A stretch of 64,000 bases of DNA from Janthinobacterium lividum (GCF_011601275.1 NZ_JAAOLY010000009.1:203578-267577), one strand, 5' to 3'. Positions 16,751-28,908 are shown, numbered from the stretch's first letter. Numbers and translations: made by a program. The notes: generated by a model not told the origin, from the letters alone.

Positions 16751-18528
16751 TGAAGTTGGGCGGTAATAGCAACGGCCGGGTGGCGGCATCGAAAGGCGTG
16801 CCATTCTCGAAGAACCCCGTACTGGCGGTGCGTCTGCCCGTCTGGCGTTCGCGCGTCGTGCTGTTCCTGCTGTTCTTTGCCTTCGCCGGCCTGGGCGCGC
16901 GCGCCCTGTGGCTGCAAGGCGTGTCGACGCAGTTCCTGCAAAAGCAGGGCAAGGCGCGCTATGAGCGCACCCTGGAATTGCCGGCCACGCGCGGCAAGAT
17001 CACCGACCGCAATGGCCAGGTGCTCGCCTCGTCCGTGCCCGTGAAAGCCATTTGGGCCATTCCCGACGACGTGCTGCAGGCGTCGCCCGAAAAAATTAAT
17101 GCGCTGGCCGGTCTGCTGGAAATGAACGTCAACGAATTGCGCAAGAAGCTCGATTCGGACCGCAGCTTTGTTTACCTGAAACGTCAGGTCGAGATGGACG
17201 TGGCCGACAAGATCTCCAAGCTGGGCATAGACGGCATCGACGAACGCAAGGAATACAAGCGCTTTTATCCACAGGGCGAAGTGATGACCCACGTGGTGGG
17301 CTTTACCAACGTGGAAGACGTGGGCCAGGAAAGCATGGAACTGGCGCAGCAGAAGACCCTCGTCGGCACTACCGGCAGCCGCCGCGTGATCAAGGACCGT
17401 CTGGGCCACATCGTCGAAGACATCGGCTTCATCCACGAACCGCATGACGGCAAGGACCTGACCCTGTCCGTCGACAGCAAGATCCAGTACATCGCCTTCA
17501 CGCAGCTGAAGGAAGCGGTTGAGAAATTCAACGCCAAGGCCGGCGGCGCCGTGGTGCTCGACGTGCACACGGGCGAAGTGCTGGCCCTGGCCAATTATCC
17601 GAGCTACGATCCGAATGACCGTCGCAAGCTCACGGGCCAGCAGCTGCGCAATCGCGTCATGACCGATACTTTTGAGCCAGGTTCGACCCTGAAGCCGATC
17701 ACGGTCTCGCTGGCGCTCGACACGGGCCGGGTCAAGCCGGGCACCCTGATCGACACTGGCCCGGGCCGCTACACCATCGCCGACCGCACGATCACGGACA
17801 CCAAGCCGCACGGCGTGATCAACGTTTCCGAAATCATCGAGATGTCGTCGAACATCGGCACCTCGAAAATCGCGCTGGGCATGCCGTCGCAGGAAATGTG
17901 GGAAATGTTTACCAAGGTGGGCTTCGGCCAGCAGCCGAAATGGGGCTTCCCCGGCGCCGTGGCCGGCCGTGTGCGTCCGTATAAATCGTGGCGCCCGGTG
18001 GAGCAGGCGACCATGAGCTACGGTAACGGCATTTCCGTGTCGCTGATCCAGCTGGCGCGCTCCTACATGATGTTCGCGCGCGATGGCGACACGATTCCCC
18101 TGTCGTTCCAGAAGGTCAATGAACTGCCCGTGGGCCAGCAAGTGATCAAGCCGAAGACGGCCGCCGAAATGCGCGCCATGCTCGAACTCGTGGTCTCCGG
18201 CGCGCACGGCTCGGCCAAGCGCGCCCAGGTCGCCGGCTACAGAGTCGGCGGCAAGACGGGTACCGCCTATAAAGTGGAAAACGGCCGCTATGCGATGCCG
18301 CGCAAATATATCGGCTCTTTCGTGGGCATGGTGCCGATGTCGGCCCCGCGCTTCATCATTGCCGTGATGATCGATGAACCGACCGGCCCCGCCCACTATG
18401 GCGGCCAGGTTGCCGCTCCCGCTTTCGCGGCGATTGCGACCAACGCGCTGCGCGCGATGAACGTACCGCCCGATTCCTCCGTTACCGAAATCGTGGTCCC
18501 GGCCAATGCCGGCCCGGAGGCCATGTGA
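16750..18528 (+). CDS. ftsI: Peptidoglycan D,D-transpeptidase FtsI (PBP3)
   Basis: Septal class B penicillin-binding protein, 592 residues. A single membrane anchor (VVLFLLFFAFAGLGARALWL) precedes the pedestal domain; active-site motifs are SxxK (EPGSTLKP, Ser near 311), SxN (EMSSNIGTS) and KTG (GGKTGTAYK near 500). Works with FtsW in septal wall synthesis. The start ATG shares a base with the ftsL TAA. Confidence 0.97.
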   Translation: MKLGGNSNGRVAASKGVPFSKNPVLAVRLPVWRSRVVLFLLFFAFAGLGARALWLQGVSTQFLQKQGKARYERTLELPATRGKITDRNGQVLASSVPVKAIWAIPDDVLQASPEKINALAGLLEMNVNELRKKLDSDRSFVYLKRQVEMDVADKISKLGIDGIDERKEYKRFYPQGEVMTHVVGFTNVEDVGQESMELAQQKTLVGTTGSRRVIKDRLGHIVEDIGFIHEPHDGKDLTLSVDSKIQYIAFTQLKEAVEKFNAKAGGAVVLDVHTGEVLALANYPSYDPNDRRKLTGQQLRNRVMTDTFEPGSTLKPITVSLALDTGRVKPGTLIDTGPGRYTIADRTITDTKPHGVINVSEIIEMSSNIGTSKIALGMPSQEMWEMFTKVGFGQQPKWGFPGAVAGRVRPYKSWRPVEQATMSYGNGISVSLIQLARSYMMFARDGDTIPLSFQKVNELPVGQQVIKPKTAAEMRAMLELVVSGAHGSAKRAQVAGYRVGGKTGTAYKVENGRYAMPRKYIGSFVGMVPMSAPRFIIAVMIDEPTGPAHYGGQVAAPAFAAIATNALRAMNVPPDSSVTEIVVPANAGPEAM

Positions 18529-20045
18529 AGTCACTCATGACCATACAAGACATCAGTTTGTGGATCAAAACGGCTGCCCCGTCCGGGCAGCTGACGTCCG
18601 ATTCGCGCCGCGTGCAGCGCGGCGACGTGTTTTTCGCCTATGCGGGCGCCACCGATTTCATCGCCGCCGCCATCGAGCAGGGCGCCGCCGCCATCGTGCA
18701 TGACGCCGTGGAATGGGACGCCGCATGGAGCGTGCCGCACCTGCTGGTCAGCGACCTGAAACGCCTGGCCGGCCCCGCGGCGCATGCTTTTTACGGCATG
18801 CCCGACAGCGCCATGTTCAGCGCCGGCGTGACGGGCACGAATGGCAAGACCTCGTGCGCGCTGTGGCTGGCGCAAGCGCTGGCGCGCCTCGGTGTCACAT
18901 CGTCCGTCATCGGGACGTTGGGCGTGGGTCTGTGCAAGCCGCGCGGCGCCATTGAATTCGACGTCACCGGCTACACGACGCCGGACGCCGTGCTGCTGGC
19001 CCGTAAACTGGCCGCCATGCGCGACGCTGGCGCCAAGGCCGTTGCCATCGAAGTGTCGTCGATCGGCCTGGACCAGGACCGCGCGGCCGGCATGCATTTC
19101 GACGTGGCCATGTTTACCAATCTGACGCGCGACCACCTCGACTACCATGGCGACATGGCGGCCTACGAGGCGGCCAAAGTAAAATTGTTCGACTGGCCCG
19201 GCCTGAAAACGGCCGTCATCAACCTGGACGACGCCATGGGGTTGCGCCTGGCGCGCCACGTGGATGGCAAGCTGTCCGGCGAATATCCCGTCATCGGCTA
19301 TACCTTGCAGGATGCGGCAGCCTTGCCCGACTTGCCGGGCGTGCTGATGCTGCGCGCCAGCCAGTTCCGCAGCCGCAATGCCGGCACCGACTTCCACCTG
19401 GAATGCCCGCTGGGCGTGGCGCTGGTCAAGACGCAGCTGGTGGGCCACTTCAATATCAGCAACGCGCTGGCCGTGCTGGGCGCCTTGCTGGCGCACGGCA
19501 CCGGCCTGCGCGCGGCCATCGACGGCATCGAGTCCTTGCAGCCGGCCCCGGGCCGCATGCAGCAGGTAGGCGGCCAGGAAGCGCCGATGGTCGTCATCGA
19601 TTACGCGCATACGCCGGATGCACTGGAAAAAACCCTGGCCGCCTTGCGCCAGGTGGCGCAGGAGCGGGGCGGCCAGCTGTGGTGCGTGTTCGGCTGCGGC
19701 GGCGACCGCGATCCGGGCAAGCGCCCGCAAATGGGCGCCATCGCGCAACTGGCTGATCACGTACTCGTCACCAGCGACAATCCGCGCAGTGAAGATCCGC
19801 ACGCCATCATCGCGCAGATCGTCGCCGGCATGCGCGCAGACGGCCCGCAGCCGCAAGCGATCGAAGACCGCGCCGCCGCCATCCTGTCGGCCATCAAGCA
19901 CGCGGCCAAGCCGGACGTGATCCTGTTGGCGGGCAAGGGCCATGAGCCGTACCAGGAAATCAAGGGCAAGAAACTGCCGTTCTCCGACGCCGACCATGCG
20001 CAGCTGGCCCTGTCCGCGCGCCTGACGATGATGAGGACGAACTGA
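18525..20045 (+). CDS. murE: UDP-MurNAc-tripeptide synthetase MurE
   Basis: ATP-dependent ligase adding meso-diaminopimelate to UDP-MurNAc-L-Ala-D-Glu. In 506 residues it shows the GVTGTNGKTSCA P-loop, the Mur-ligase HLDYHGDMAAYEAAK segment, and the DNPR motif (SDNPRSEDP) that selects meso-DAP, as expected for a Gram-negative. Start is the GTG at 18525 in a 4-base overlap with ftsI, placed four bases after GGAGG; the ATG at 18537 is a less well placed alternative. Confidence 0.96.
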   Translation: MKSLMTIQDISLWIKTAAPSGQLTSDSRRVQRGDVFFAYAGATDFIAAAIEQGAAAIVHDAVEWDAAWSVPHLLVSDLKRLAGPAAHAFYGMPDSAMFSAGVTGTNGKTSCALWLAQALARLGVTSSVIGTLGVGLCKPRGAIEFDVTGYTTPDAVLLARKLAAMRDAGAKAVAIEVSSIGLDQDRAAGMHFDVAMFTNLTRDHLDYHGDMAAYEAAKVKLFDWPGLKTAVINLDDAMGLRLARHVDGKLSGEYPVIGYTLQDAAALPDLPGVLMLRASQFRSRNAGTDFHLECPLGVALVKTQLVGHFNISNALAVLGALLAHGTGLRAAIDGIESLQPAPGRMQQVGGQEAPMVVIDYAHTPDALEKTLAALRQVAQERGGQLWCVFGCGGDRDPGKRPQMGAIAQLADHVLVTSDNPRSEDPHAIIAQIVAGMRADGPQPQAIEDRAAAILSAIKHAAKPDVILLAGKGHEPYQEIKGKKLPFSDADHAQLALSARLTMMRTN

Positions 20046-21487
20046 TGGATCGCCTCATGCACGCAAGCCTGATGGAACTGATGCCATCGCTGCAAGGCGC
20101 GCAGCTGACGGGCGACGCCGTTTTTGACGGCGTATCGACCGACAGCCGCAGCGCCTCGGCCGGTTCGCTGTTCGTCGCCCTGCGCGGCGAGAGTTTCGAC
20201 GCCCACGATTTCCTCGACCAGGTGGCCGCGCGCGGCGTCGCTGCCGTGGTGGTCGAGCGCTTGCCCGAAGGCTGGGACAGCGGCAAGGTGCCGGCCATCG
20301 TGGTGGCCGATACCCTGGTCGCGCTGGGCCGCATCGCCAACCACTGGCGCCGCCGTTTCAATGTACCCGTCATCGGCGTCACCGGCAGCAATGGCAAGAC
20401 CACCGTCAAGGAGATGATTTCCTCCATTCTGGCGGCGGCCTTCGGCGAAGAAGCACGCCTGGCCACGCGCGGCAACCTGAATAACGAGATCGGCGTGCCA
20501 TTGACCCTGTTCCGCCTGAATGAAGAACACAAGGCCGCCGTCATCGAGATGGGCATGAACCATCCGGGAGAAATTGCCCGCCTGGCCGCGATTGCCGCGC
20601 CGACCCTGGCGATGGTCAACAACGCGCAGCGTGAGCACCAGGAATTCATGCATACGGTGCTAGCCGTGGCGCGCGAAAACGGCGCCGCACTGGCGGCCTT
20701 GGGCGCAGACGGCGTGGCCGTCTTCCCGCATGGCGACGAATTCACGCCCGTGTGGCGCGAACTGGCTGGCGCGCGCGCCGTCATCACCTTCGGCCTGTCG
20801 AAAGACGCGGACGTCAGTTGTACGCACCGCGCGGCAGAGGATTTTGGCAGCGACCTGTTCGTCAGCGTGCGCGCGCAGGACGGCAGTCTGCGCCAGTTCT
20901 TTGTTGGCCTGCAGGCGGCGGGCGAACACAATGTGCGCAATGCGTTGGCCGCGGCGGCATGCGCGATTGGCGCCGGCATAGCGCCAGAACATATCAAGCA
21001 GGGCCTGGAGGCATTTTCTCCCGTGAATGGCCGCCTGCAGAAAAAACGTGCCGCCAACGGCGCCACCATTATCGACGACACGTATAACGCCAATCCGGAT
21101 TCGGCGCGCGCGGCCATCGATGTGCTGGCGCAGGCCGCGGCACCGCGCATCCTGGTGCTGGGCGAGATGGGCGAAGTCGGCACGCAGGGACAGCAGTTCC
21201 ACGAAGAGATCGGCGCCTACGCCGCCGCCAAAGGCATCGAACACGTGCTGGCGACGGGTGGTCTGGCGCGCCATCTGGTCAATCCGGCGCAAGCTGCCGC
21301 GAGCCAGGAATCAGGCACGGTCGTGGAGTATTTCGAACAGTTCGACGGTTTGCTGGCGGCGCTCGATGCGCATTTGTCCGGCCGTTCGGATGCAACAGTA
21401 TTAATCAAGGGCTCCCGCTTCATGAAGATGGAACGGGCCGTGCAGCATTTGATTGGTTCAAACAACAATAACAAGGAAGCTCACTAA
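20045..21487 (+). CDS. murF: UDP-MurNAc-tripeptide-D-Ala-D-Ala ligase MurF
   Basis: Adds D-Ala-D-Ala to the UDP-MurNAc-tripeptide in the cytoplasm. The 480-residue chain has the N-terminal substrate domain ([10 protein letters not shown]), the P-loop [14 protein letters not shown], the [10 protein letters not shown] motif and the C-terminal domain ([10 protein letters not shown]). Its ATG overlaps the murE TGA by one base, implying coupling. Confidence 0.97.
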   Translation: MDRLMHASLMELMPSLQGAQLTGDAVFDGVSTDSRSASAGSLFVALRGESFDAHDFLDQVAARGVAAVVVERLPEGWDSGKVPAIVVADTLVALGRIANHWRRRFNVPVIGVTGSNGKTTVKEMISSILAAAFGEEARLATRGNLNNEIGVPLTLFRLNEEHKAAVIEMGMNHPGEIARLAAIAAPTLAMVNNAQREHQEFMHTVLAVARENGAALAALGADGVAVFPHGDEFTPVWRELAGARAVITFGLSKDADVSCTHRAAEDFGSDLFVSVRAQDGSLRQFFVGLQAAGEHNVRNALAAAACAIGAGIAPEHIKQGLEAFSPVNGRLQKKRAANGATIIDDTYNANPDSARAAIDVLAQAAAPRILVLGEMGEVGTQGQQFHEEIGAYAAAKGIEHVLATGGLARHLVNPAQAAASQESGTVVEYFEQFDGLLAALDAHLSGRSDATVLIKGSRFMKMERAVQHLIGSNNNNKEAH

Positions 21488-21489
21488 TC

Positions 21490-22665
21490 ATGCTGCTCTG
21501 GCTCGCTCATTATTTCCAGGACGACATTGGCCCATTGCGGGTCTTTAACTTCATCACTTTCCGCGCCGTCTTCGCCACCTTGACGGCGATCTTGATCGGC
21601 CTGTGCGCCGGTCCCGCCGTGATCCGCATGCTCACGCGCATGAAGGTCGGCCAGGCCGTGCGTACGGACGGCCCGCAAACGCATCTGAAAAAACACGGCA
21701 CCCCCACCATGGGCGGTGTGCTGATCCTCATCGCCATCGGCATTTCCACCTTGCTGTGGGCCGACCTGTCGAACCGCTTTATCTGGCCGGTCTTGATAGT
21801 CACCCTGGGCTTTGGCGCCGTCGGCTGGGCCGACGACTACCGCAAGGTGGTGCACCAGGACCCGGAAGGCATGCGCTCGCGCGAAAAATACTTCTGGCAG
21901 TCGCTGATCGGCATCGTCGCCGCGTTTTACCTGGCATTTTCCGTCTCTGTGTCGGAGCCTGACGCTGGCCACGTGTGGAATCTGATCTACGCCTGGGTGC
22001 AGTCCGGCTTCGCCATGGACCTGCCGCCGAAGGCCGACCTGATCGTCCCGTTCTTCAAGACCATCAGCTATCCGCTGGGCGTGTGGGGTTTTATTGCGCT
22101 GACCTATTGCGTCATCGTCGGCACCAGCAACGCCGTCAATTTTACCGATGGCCTCGATGGCCTGGCCATCATGCCGACCGTGATGGTGGGCACGGCCCTG
22201 GGCCTGTTCGCCTACCTGACGGGCAACGCCACCTATGCGCGCTACCTGTTCATCCCGCACATCCCGGGCGCCGGCGAACTGGTGATCTTCTGCGGCGCGC
22301 TGGCCGGTTCCGGCCTGGCCTTCCTCTGGTATAACACGCACCCCGCGAAAGTGTTCATGGGCGACGTTGGCGCGCTGGCACTCGGTGGCGCACTGGGCAC
22401 CATCGCCGTTATCGTGCGCCAGGAAATCGTCCTGTTCATCATGGGCGGCATCTTCGTCGTTGAAACGCTGTCCGTGATCATCCAGGTCGTCTGGTTCAAA
22501 TACACCAAGAAGCGCTATGGCGCCGGCCGCCGCGTCTTCCTGATGGCGCCACTGCATCACCATTTTGAACAAAAAGGCTGGAAGGAGACGCAGGTTGTCG
22601 TGCGTTTCTGGATCATCACCATGATGCTGGTGCTGCTCGGCCTGACCACCTTGAAGCTGCGCTGA
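21490..22665 (+). CDS. mraY: Phospho-N-acetylmuramoyl-pentapeptide transferase MraY
   Basis: Inner-membrane enzyme that transfers phospho-MurNAc-pentapeptide to undecaprenyl phosphate, forming lipid I. The 391-residue polytopic protein (about ten membrane segments) carries the family signatures [19 protein letters not shown] (Mg2+ aspartates), [10 protein letters not shown] and the C-terminal MAPLHHHFE histidine triad. Slightly longer than the roughly 360 residues common elsewhere, mainly in a loop around 150-180. Followed by a one-base overlap with murD. Confidence 0.97.
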   Translation: MLLWLAHYFQDDIGPLRVFNFITFRAVFATLTAILIGLCAGPAVIRMLTRMKVGQAVRTDGPQTHLKKHGTPTMGGVLILIAIGISTLLWADLSNRFIWPVLIVTLGFGAVGWADDYRKVVHQDPEGMRSREKYFWQSLIGIVAAFYLAFSVSVSEPDAGHVWNLIYAWVQSGFAMDLPPKADLIVPFFKTISYPLGVWGFIALTYCVIVGTSNAVNFTDGLDGLAIMPTVMVGTALGLFAYLTGNATYARYLFIPHIPGAGELVIFCGALAGSGLAFLWYNTHPAKVFMGDVGALALGGALGTIAVIVRQEIVLFIMGGIFVVETLSVIIQVVWFKYTKKRYGAGRRVFLMAPLHHHFEQKGWKETQVVVRFWIITMMLVLLGLTTLKLR

Positions 22666-24221
22666 TGATGTACCTCGATAAAACCGCACTGGTACTGGGC
22701 CTTGGGGAGTCAGGCCTGGCCATGGCCCTGTGGTTGGCACGCAGCGGTGCGCTGGTCCGCGTGGCCGACACGCGCGAGGCGCCCGAGCGCCTGGCCGCGC
22801 TGCAGGCCGCCGTGCCGCAGGCGCAGTTCATCGCCGGCGCCTTCACGGCCGACCTGCTCGATGGCGTCGATTTCGTCGCCGTCAGCCCTGGCCTGGCGCC
22901 GGGCCGCGAACTGGCGCACATCGCCCCGGCCGCGCAGGAAAAAAATATCCCCGTGTGGGGCGAGATCGAACTGTTCGCGCAGGCGCTGGCCGCCTTGAAG
23001 GCGGAACGCGGCTATGCGCCGAAAGTCATCGCCATCACGGGCACGAATGGCAAAACGACCGTCACCAGCCTGGTGGGCCTGCTGTGCGAGCGCGCGGGCC
23101 TGGTCACGCGCGTGGCCGGCAATATCAGCCCGGCTGCGCTCGACGTGCTGCGCGAAGTGCTTGACGCCGAGCCTGCGCCGCTGCCCGTGGATACAGAGGC
23201 TGAAGCGGCGGAACCCGTCGCCAGCAGCTTGCCGCAAGCGTGGATCCTGGAATTGTCCAGCTTCCAGCTGCACACGACGTGCAGCCTGCAGGCCGATGCG
23301 GCCACGGTCTTGAATCTGTCGCAGGACCACCTGGACTGGCATGGCGACATGGCCGCCTACGCTGCCGACAAGGCGCGCATCTTCGGCGAGCAGACCGTGC
23401 GCATATTGAACCGCGACGATGCGGCCGTCATGCACATGGCCGATCCGCTGGCCGAGACGATCACCTTCGGCACGGGCGAACCGGCGGAAGTGGACAGCTT
23501 TGGCCTGGTCAATGAACGCGGCATCTTCTGGCTGGCGCAAGCCGTGCCCAGCGAAGAAGTGATCGAGAAAAAACGCAAGAAGAACGATCCGGCGCCGGAA
23601 CCGGTGCCGACGATGGCGAAAAAACTGATGCCAGCCGATGCGTTGAAAATCCGCGGCCAGCACAATGCCTCGAATGCGCTGGCGGCGCTGGCCCTGTGCC
23701 GCGCCATCGGCCTGCCATTCGCGCCGCTGCTGCACGGCTTGCGCGAATACCAGGGCGAGCCGCACCGCGTGGAACTGATCACGGCCGTCAATGAAGTCGA
23801 GTATTACGACGACAGCAAGGGTACCAACGTGGGCGCGACCGTCGCTGCCCTGTTCGGCCTGGGCAAGGCGTTTGGCGGCGCGGAACAGCGTCTGGTGCTG
23901 ATCGCCGGCGGCGACGGCAAGGGACAGGATTTCTCGCCGCTGTTTGACCCCGTGTCGCGCTACGTGCGCGCCGTGGTGCTGATCGGCCGCGATGCGCCCG
24001 CCTTGCGCGCGGCCCTCGAGCCGGCCGGCGTGGACATCGTCGATTGCGCCACCTTGCCCGAAGCCGTCAAGCGCGCCAGCAGTCTGGCGCTGGCCGGGGA
24101 TGCCGTGCTGCTGTCGCCCGCGTGCGCCAGCCTGGACATGTTCAAGAACTATGCGCACCGCGCGCAGGTGTTTGTCGACGCCGTGCGCGACATCGCCCTG
24201 GAAAACGGACAGGATATCTGA
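22665..24221 (+). CDS. murD: UDP-MurNAc-L-Ala-D-Glu ligase MurD (with extra loops)
   Basis: Adds D-Glu to UDP-MurNAc-L-Ala. Core motifs are all present: LGLGESGLA nucleotide/UDP fold, P-loop [12 protein letters not shown] (about 125-136), [21 protein letters not shown] and the late YDDSKGTN. At 518 residues it is about 75 longer than E. coli MurD. The excess sits in two low-complexity insertions: an acidic Pro/Ala/Glu stretch at about 166-188 and a basic-then-Pro stretch at about 294-320. Both fall in loops between conserved motifs, so activity should be kept. Confidence 0.96.
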   Translation: MMYLDKTALVLGLGESGLAMALWLARSGALVRVADTREAPERLAALQAAVPQAQFIAGAFTADLLDGVDFVAVSPGLAPGRELAHIAPAAQEKNIPVWGEIELFAQALAALKAERGYAPKVIAITGTNGKTTVTSLVGLLCERAGLVTRVAGNISPAALDVLREVLDAEPAPLPVDTEAEAAEPVASSLPQAWILELSSFQLHTTCSLQADAATVLNLSQDHLDWHGDMAAYAADKARIFGEQTVRILNRDDAAVMHMADPLAETITFGTGEPAEVDSFGLVNERGIFWLAQAVPSEEVIEKKRKKNDPAPEPVPTMAKKLMPADALKIRGQHNASNALAALALCRAIGLPFAPLLHGLREYQGEPHRVELITAVNEVEYYDDSKGTNVGATVAALFGLGKAFGGAEQRLVLIAGGDGKGQDFSPLFDPVSRYVRAVVLIGRDAPALRAALEPAGVDIVDCATLPEAVKRASSLALAGDAVLLSPACASLDMFKNYAHRAQVFVDAVRDIALENGQDI

Positions 24222-25432
24222 TGGCCTTCCAACTGCCCTTCAGCTTTGGTTCCGGCTCGGCTGCCAAGCCGCTGGATAGCCGCGCGCGGCAGTCGAAGAT
24301 GATGGACTACGACAAGCCGCTGGTGTGGGTTGTCCTGCTGCTCATGTTGCTGGGCATGGTGATGGTGTATTCGGCGTCGATCTCGCTGTCGGACGCGCGC
24401 AAGTTTGCCGCCTACACGAATAATTATTTCGTCGTGCGCCAGGCGCTGTTCATCGGCGTGTCGATCATCGTCGGCGCGCTGGTGTTCCGCATTCCCGTCG
24501 CCACCTGGCAAAAGATCGCGCCGTGGCTGTTCATCGGCACCCTGGTGCTGCTGGTGATGGTCTTGATACCGGGCCTGGGCGTGTCGGTCAATGGCGGTCG
24601 CCGCTGGCTGAACCTGCCGGGCCTGCGGCCGCAGCCGTCCGAACTGATGAAAGTGGTGATGGTGCTGTACGCGGCCGACTACACGGTGCGCAAGCAGGAA
24701 TACATGCACAAGCTGACCAAGGGCTTCATGCCGATGGCGCTGGCTGTGAGCTTCGTCGGCTTGCTGCTGCTGATGGAGCCCGATCTGGGCGCCTTCGGCG
24801 TGATCGTCTGCATCGCCATGGGCATCCTGTTTTTGGGTGGCGTCAACGCCATCTGGTTCGGCGGCATCGGCGCCATGCTGACGGCGATCTTCGTCACCAT
24901 CATCGCCTTGTCGAAATTCCGCCGCGAGCGGTTTTTTGCGTATCTCGATCCGTGGCAGGAAGACAATGCGCTGAACAAGGCTTACCAGCTGACGCACTCG
25001 CTGATCGCCTTCGGGCGCGGTGAACTGTTTGGCGTGGGCCTGGGCGGCAGCGTGGAAAAATTGCATTACCTGCCCGAAGCGCATACGGACTTCTTGCTGG
25101 CCGTGATCGGCGAGGAACTGGGCCTGGTCGGCGTGCTGATCGTGATCGGCATGTTTTACTGGATTATCAAGCGGGCGTTCGATATCGGCCGCCAGGCGAT
25201 CGCCATCGACCAGACCTTTGCCGGCCTGACGGCGAAGGGCATCGCCATCTGGATCGGCGTGCAGACCTTCATCAACATGGGCGTGAACCTGGGCCTGCTG
25301 CCGACCAAGGGCCTGACCTTGCCCTTGATGAGTTATGGCGGCACGGGCGTACTGATTAACTGTATCGGCCTGGCGATTTTGCTGCGCATCGATTACGAAA
25401 ACCGGATCCTGATGCGCGGAGGCCGGCTATGA
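24221..25432 (+). CDS. ftsW: Septal peptidoglycan glycosyltransferase FtsW
   Basis: SEDS-family polymerase of 403 residues acting with FtsI at the division site. About ten membrane helices; family signatures include [14 protein letters not shown] near the start, GGRRWLNLP and QPSELMK, the MEPDLGA segment, [14 protein letters not shown] and the C-terminal [13 protein letters not shown]. The ATG at 24221 overlaps the murD stop by one base; a longer upstream frame lies inside murD and was rejected. Confidence 0.97.
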   Translation: MAFQLPFSFGSGSAAKPLDSRARQSKMMDYDKPLVWVVLLLMLLGMVMVYSASISLSDARKFAAYTNNYFVVRQALFIGVSIIVGALVFRIPVATWQKIAPWLFIGTLVLLVMVLIPGLGVSVNGGRRWLNLPGLRPQPSELMKVVMVLYAADYTVRKQEYMHKLTKGFMPMALAVSFVGLLLLMEPDLGAFGVIVCIAMGILFLGGVNAIWFGGIGAMLTAIFVTIIALSKFRRERFFAYLDPWQEDNALNKAYQLTHSLIAFGRGELFGVGLGGSVEKLHYLPEAHTDFLLAVIGEELGLVGVLIVIGMFYWIIKRAFDIGRQAIAIDQTFAGLTAKGIAIWIGVQTFINMGVNLGLLPTKGLTLPLMSYGGTGVLINCIGLAILLRIDYENRILMRGGRL

Positions 25433-26523
25433 ACAACGTGACAAACTTGAAGACGACGAAAAGACTGATGATCATGGCGGCCGGCACCGGCGGCCATATT
25501 TTCCCGGGCCTGGCGATTGCGCAGACGATGCGCGCGCGCGGCTGGGAAGTAAGCTGGCTGGGCACGACCCATGGCATGGAACAGGAACTGGTGCCGAAGA
25601 GCGGCATTCCCATGGACGCGATTGAATTTTCCGGCATGCGCGGCAAGGGCCTGGCGCACACGGTCAAGGGCGGCTTCAAGATGCTGGCCAGCTTCTTTGC
25701 CATCCGCCGTTTCATCTCCCGCCGCAAGCCGGACGTGGTGATGGGCATGGGCGGCTACGTCACCGTGCCGGGCGGCCTGATGGCGCGCCTGAAGGGCGTG
25801 CCGCTGGTGCTGGTCAATGCCGATGCCGCGCTGCTGTTGTCGAACAAGACCCTGGTGCCGCTGGCGCAGCAGGTGTGCTTTGGTTTTCCCGCCGATTTCG
25901 GCAGCGCCGCCGGCAAGGCCGTCGTCACGGGCAATCCCGTGCGCGCCGAGATCCTCGCGATGGCGCCGCCGGCGCTTCGCTTCGCGGGCCGCAGCGGACC
26001 GTTGCGCATCCTGGTGGTGGGCGGCAGCCTGGGCGCGAAAGCGCTGAACGACAATCTGCCCGCCGCGCTGGCGCTGATGCCGGAAGCCGAGCGTCCGCTG
26101 GTGACGCACCAGTCGGGCAAGAAGAATATCGACGCCCTGCATGCCGCGTATGCGCAAGCGGGCGTGCAAGCCAATGTGGTCGACTTCATCGACGACATGG
26201 CCAAGGCGTATACCGAAGCCGACCTGGTGATTTGCCGCGCAGGCGCCATCACCCTGTCGGAATTGACGGCGGCCGGCGTGGCCAGCGTGCTCGTGCCGCT
26301 GGTGGCGTCGACCACCAGCCACCAGCGCGACAACGCGCAATGGATGGCGAAACAAGGCGCGGCGATTCATCTGCCGCAGACGGAAATGAGTGCCGCGTCG
26401 CTGCGCACACTGCTGGCATCGCTGAGTCGCGATACCTGCCAGCACATGGCGCAAGCGGCGCTGGCAGCAGGCAAGCGCGACGCGAATGAGGCGATCGCAC
26501 ACGTATTGGAAAAACTGGCATGA
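25429..26523 (+). CDS. murG: UDP-GlcNAc transferase MurG
   Basis: Peripheral membrane GT-B glycosyltransferase that adds GlcNAc to lipid I, giving lipid II. In 364 residues: N-terminal glycine-rich loop [39 protein letters not shown], and in the C-domain [13 protein letters not shown], the sugar-nucleotide site [15 protein letters not shown] and SHQRDNAQ. Starts in an ATGA overlap with ftsW. Confidence 0.97.
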   Translation: MNNVTNLKTTKRLMIMAAGTGGHIFPGLAIAQTMRARGWEVSWLGTTHGMEQELVPKSGIPMDAIEFSGMRGKGLAHTVKGGFKMLASFFAIRRFISRRKPDVVMGMGGYVTVPGGLMARLKGVPLVLVNADAALLLSNKTLVPLAQQVCFGFPADFGSAAGKAVVTGNPVRAEILAMAPPALRFAGRSGPLRILVVGGSLGAKALNDNLPAALALMPEAERPLVTHQSGKKNIDALHAAYAQAGVQANVVDFIDDMAKAYTEADLVICRAGAITLSELTAAGVASVLVPLVASTTSHQRDNAQWMAKQGAAIHLPQTEMSAASLRTLLASLSRDTCQHMAQAALAAGKRDANEAIAHVLEKLA

Positions 26524-26533
26524 GGTTAGCTCT

Positions 26534-27937
26534 GTGAAGCATAAAGTAAATAATATCCACTTTGTCGGCATTGGCGGCAGCGGCATGAGCGGCATCGCCG
26601 AAGTGCTGGTCAACCTCGGCTACAAGGTGTCGGGCTCCGACCTGGGCAGCAATGCGGCGACGCAGCGCCTGGCGAGCCTGGGCGCGACCGTCATGCTCGG
26701 CCACGCGGCCGAGAACATCGGCGACGCCGATGCGGTGGTGACGTCGGGCGCCGTCCCGCAAGACAATCCGGAAGTGGCGGCCGCGCGCGCGCGCAAGATT
26801 CCGCTGGTGCCGCGCGCCGTGATGCTCGGCGAGTTGATGCGCCTGAAGCGCGGCATTGCGATTGCCGGCACGCACGGCAAGACGACGACCACCAGCCTCG
26901 TCGCCTCCGTGCTGGCGCAGGGCGGTCTCGACCCGACTTTCGTCATCGGCGGCCGTTTGACCAGCGCTGGCGCGAACGCCAAGCTGGGCTCGGGCGACTA
27001 CCTGGTGGCCGAAGCCGATGAATCGGACGCCTCGTTCCTGAACCTGACGCCGATGATCGAAGTGATCACGAATATCGACGCCGATCACATGGACACCTAC
27101 GAGCACGATTTCGAAAAGCTCAAGCAGGCCTTCGTACAGTTCACGCACCGCTTGCCGTTCTATGGCCGGGCCATGCTGTGCATCGACGATCCGCACGTGC
27201 GCGCCATCATCCCGTCCGTGACCAAGCCGGTCACCACCTACGGCTTCGCGGAAGACGCGCAAGTGCGCGCCATCAATGCGCGCGCCATGGGCCTGGAAAT
27301 GCACTTCACCGTGCTGCAGGAAGGCTATCCGGATCTCGACGTGGTGCTGAACCAGCCCGGCATGCACAATGTGCAGAACGCCTGCTCGGCCATTGCCATC
27401 GCACGCGAGATCGGCATCGCCGACAGCGCCACCCAGCAGGGCCTGGCCGAGTTCTCCGGCGTGGGCCGCCGCTTCACGCGTTATGGCGACGTGGCGCTGC
27501 CGAACGGCGGCAGCTTCGCCCTGGTCGACGATTTCGGCCACCATCCTGTGGAAACGGAAGTGACCCTGGCCGCCGCACGCGCCGCCTATCCGGGCCGCCG
27601 CCTCGTGCTGGCGTTCCAGCCGCACCGCTACAGCCGCACGCGCGACCTGTTCGAGGATTTCGTCAAGGTGCTCGGTGCGCCCGACGTGCTGCTCTTGTCC
27701 GAAGTGTATGCGGCGGGCGAAGCGCCCATCGTCGCCGCCGACGGACGAGCGCTGGCGCATGCGCTGCGCGCGCGCGGCAAGATCGAACCGATTTTCGTCG
27801 AATCCATGAAGGACATGGCCGACACCATCATGAGCGTGGCGCGCGACGGCGACGTCGTGCTGACCATGGGCGCGGGCTCCATCAGCGGCATCCCGCAACA
27901 ACTGACTACGTATCCATCCAACACTGTAAAGGCCTGA
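26534..27937 (+). CDS. murC: UDP-MurNAc-L-alanine ligase MurC
   Basis: Catalyses the first amino-acid addition (L-Ala) to UDP-MurNAc. The 467-residue protein begins with [21 protein letters not shown] and has the P-loop [31 protein letters not shown] and the late DDFGHHPVE and FQPHRYSR motifs. The start is the GTG at 26534, eight bases after GAGG; an in-frame ATG at 26486 would lie within murG and add an atypical N-terminus. Confidence 0.96.
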   Translation: MKHKVNNIHFVGIGGSGMSGIAEVLVNLGYKVSGSDLGSNAATQRLASLGATVMLGHAAENIGDADAVVTSGAVPQDNPEVAAARARKIPLVPRAVMLGELMRLKRGIAIAGTHGKTTTTSLVASVLAQGGLDPTFVIGGRLTSAGANAKLGSGDYLVAEADESDASFLNLTPMIEVITNIDADHMDTYEHDFEKLKQAFVQFTHRLPFYGRAMLCIDDPHVRAIIPSVTKPVTTYGFAEDAQVRAINARAMGLEMHFTVLQEGYPDLDVVLNQPGMHNVQNACSAIAIAREIGIADSATQQGLAEFSGVGRRFTRYGDVALPNGGSFALVDDFGHHPVETEVTLAAARAAYPGRRLVLAFQPHRYSRTRDLFEDFVKVLGAPDVLLLSEVYAAGEAPIVAADGRALAHALRARGKIEPIFVESMKDMADTIMSVARDGDVVLTMGAGSISGIPQQLTTYPSNTVKA

Positions 27938-27938
27938 T

Positions 27939-28907
27939 GTGAACCAAGCTTCAGCTATCGATGTAAAACAATTGGGCAAGGTCGGCGTCCTGTTCGGCGG
28001 CAGCTCGGCCGAGCGCGAAGTGTCGCTGATGTCCGGCACGGGCGTGCTGGCCGCGTTGACAAGCCGCGGCGTGGACGCGCACGCGTTCGACACGGGCGAA
28101 CGCAGCCTGGCCGAACTGGCCGCTGAAAAATTCGACCGCGTCTTCATCGCGCTGCACGGCCGCTTCGGCGAAGACGGCAGCCTGCAGGGCGCGCTGGAGC
28201 AGCTGGGCATTCCTTACACGGGCAGCGGCGTGATGGCTTGCGCGGTGGGCATGGACAAGATTTACACCAAGATGATCTGGCTGATGCATCAACTGCCGAC
28301 GCCGAAGTACGCGGTGCTCGATGACAGCTCCGACCTGGCCAAGGTCGCCGTGGAACTGGGCTTGCCGCTGATCGTCAAGCCGCCGCATGAAGGTTCGAGC
28401 ATCGGCATCACGACGGTCAACGAAGTATCGGCCTTCCAGGCGGCTTACGACATCGCCGCTGGTCTCGATGATTCGGTGCTGGCCGAGGAATTCGTCAAGG
28501 GCCGCGAATTCACCGTCGCGATCCTGGGCAAGGGTGCCACGGCGCGTGCGCTGCCGCCGATCGAGATCGTCGCGCCGCAAGGCAATTACGATTACCAGAA
28601 CAAGTACTTCACGGACGATACGCAGTATTTCTGCCCGCCGCAGCTGGATCAGGCGATCGTGGCGGAGATGGAACGCATCGCCGTGGCCGCCTACCGCGCC
28701 CTCGGCTGCGAAGGCTGGGGACGTGTGGATGTGCTGATGCGCGCGGCCGACAGCAAGCTGTTTTTGCTGGAAGTCAATACCTCGCCCGGCATGACGGGGC
28801 ACTCGCTCGTGCCGATGGCGGCGCGCGCGGTGGGCATCAGCTATGAAGACCTGTGCCTGGAAATCGTCGCTGGCGCGCGTCTGAAAATGCACAAGGGACA
28901 GCACTGA
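27939..28907 (+). CDS. ddl: D-alanine-D-alanine ligase
   Basis: ATP-grasp enzyme supplying D-Ala-D-Ala for MurF. The 322 residues show the N-terminal [38 protein letters not shown], the ATP-grasp loop [13 protein letters not shown] and the metal-binding [16 protein letters not shown]. Start codon GTG (27939), one base after the murC stop, with AAAGG six bases upstream. Confidence 0.97.
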   Translation: MNQASAIDVKQLGKVGVLFGGSSAEREVSLMSGTGVLAALTSRGVDAHAFDTGERSLAELAAEKFDRVFIALHGRFGEDGSLQGALEQLGIPYTGSGVMACAVGMDKIYTKMIWLMHQLPTPKYAVLDDSSDLAKVAVELGLPLIVKPPHEGSSIGITTVNEVSAFQAAYDIAAGLDDSVLAEEFVKGREFTVAILGKGATARALPPIEIVAPQGNYDYQNKYFTDDTQYFCPPQLDQAIVAEMERIAVAAYRALGCEGWGRVDVLMRAADSKLFLLEVNTSPGMTGHSLVPMAARAVGISYEDLCLEIVAGARLKMHKGQH

Positions 28908-28908
28908 T

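Noticed and set aside
16270..18534. Open frame of 754 codons on the minus strand
   Set aside because: Shadow of rsmH, ftsL and ftsI; His/Arg/Ala-rich composition typical of antisense frames.
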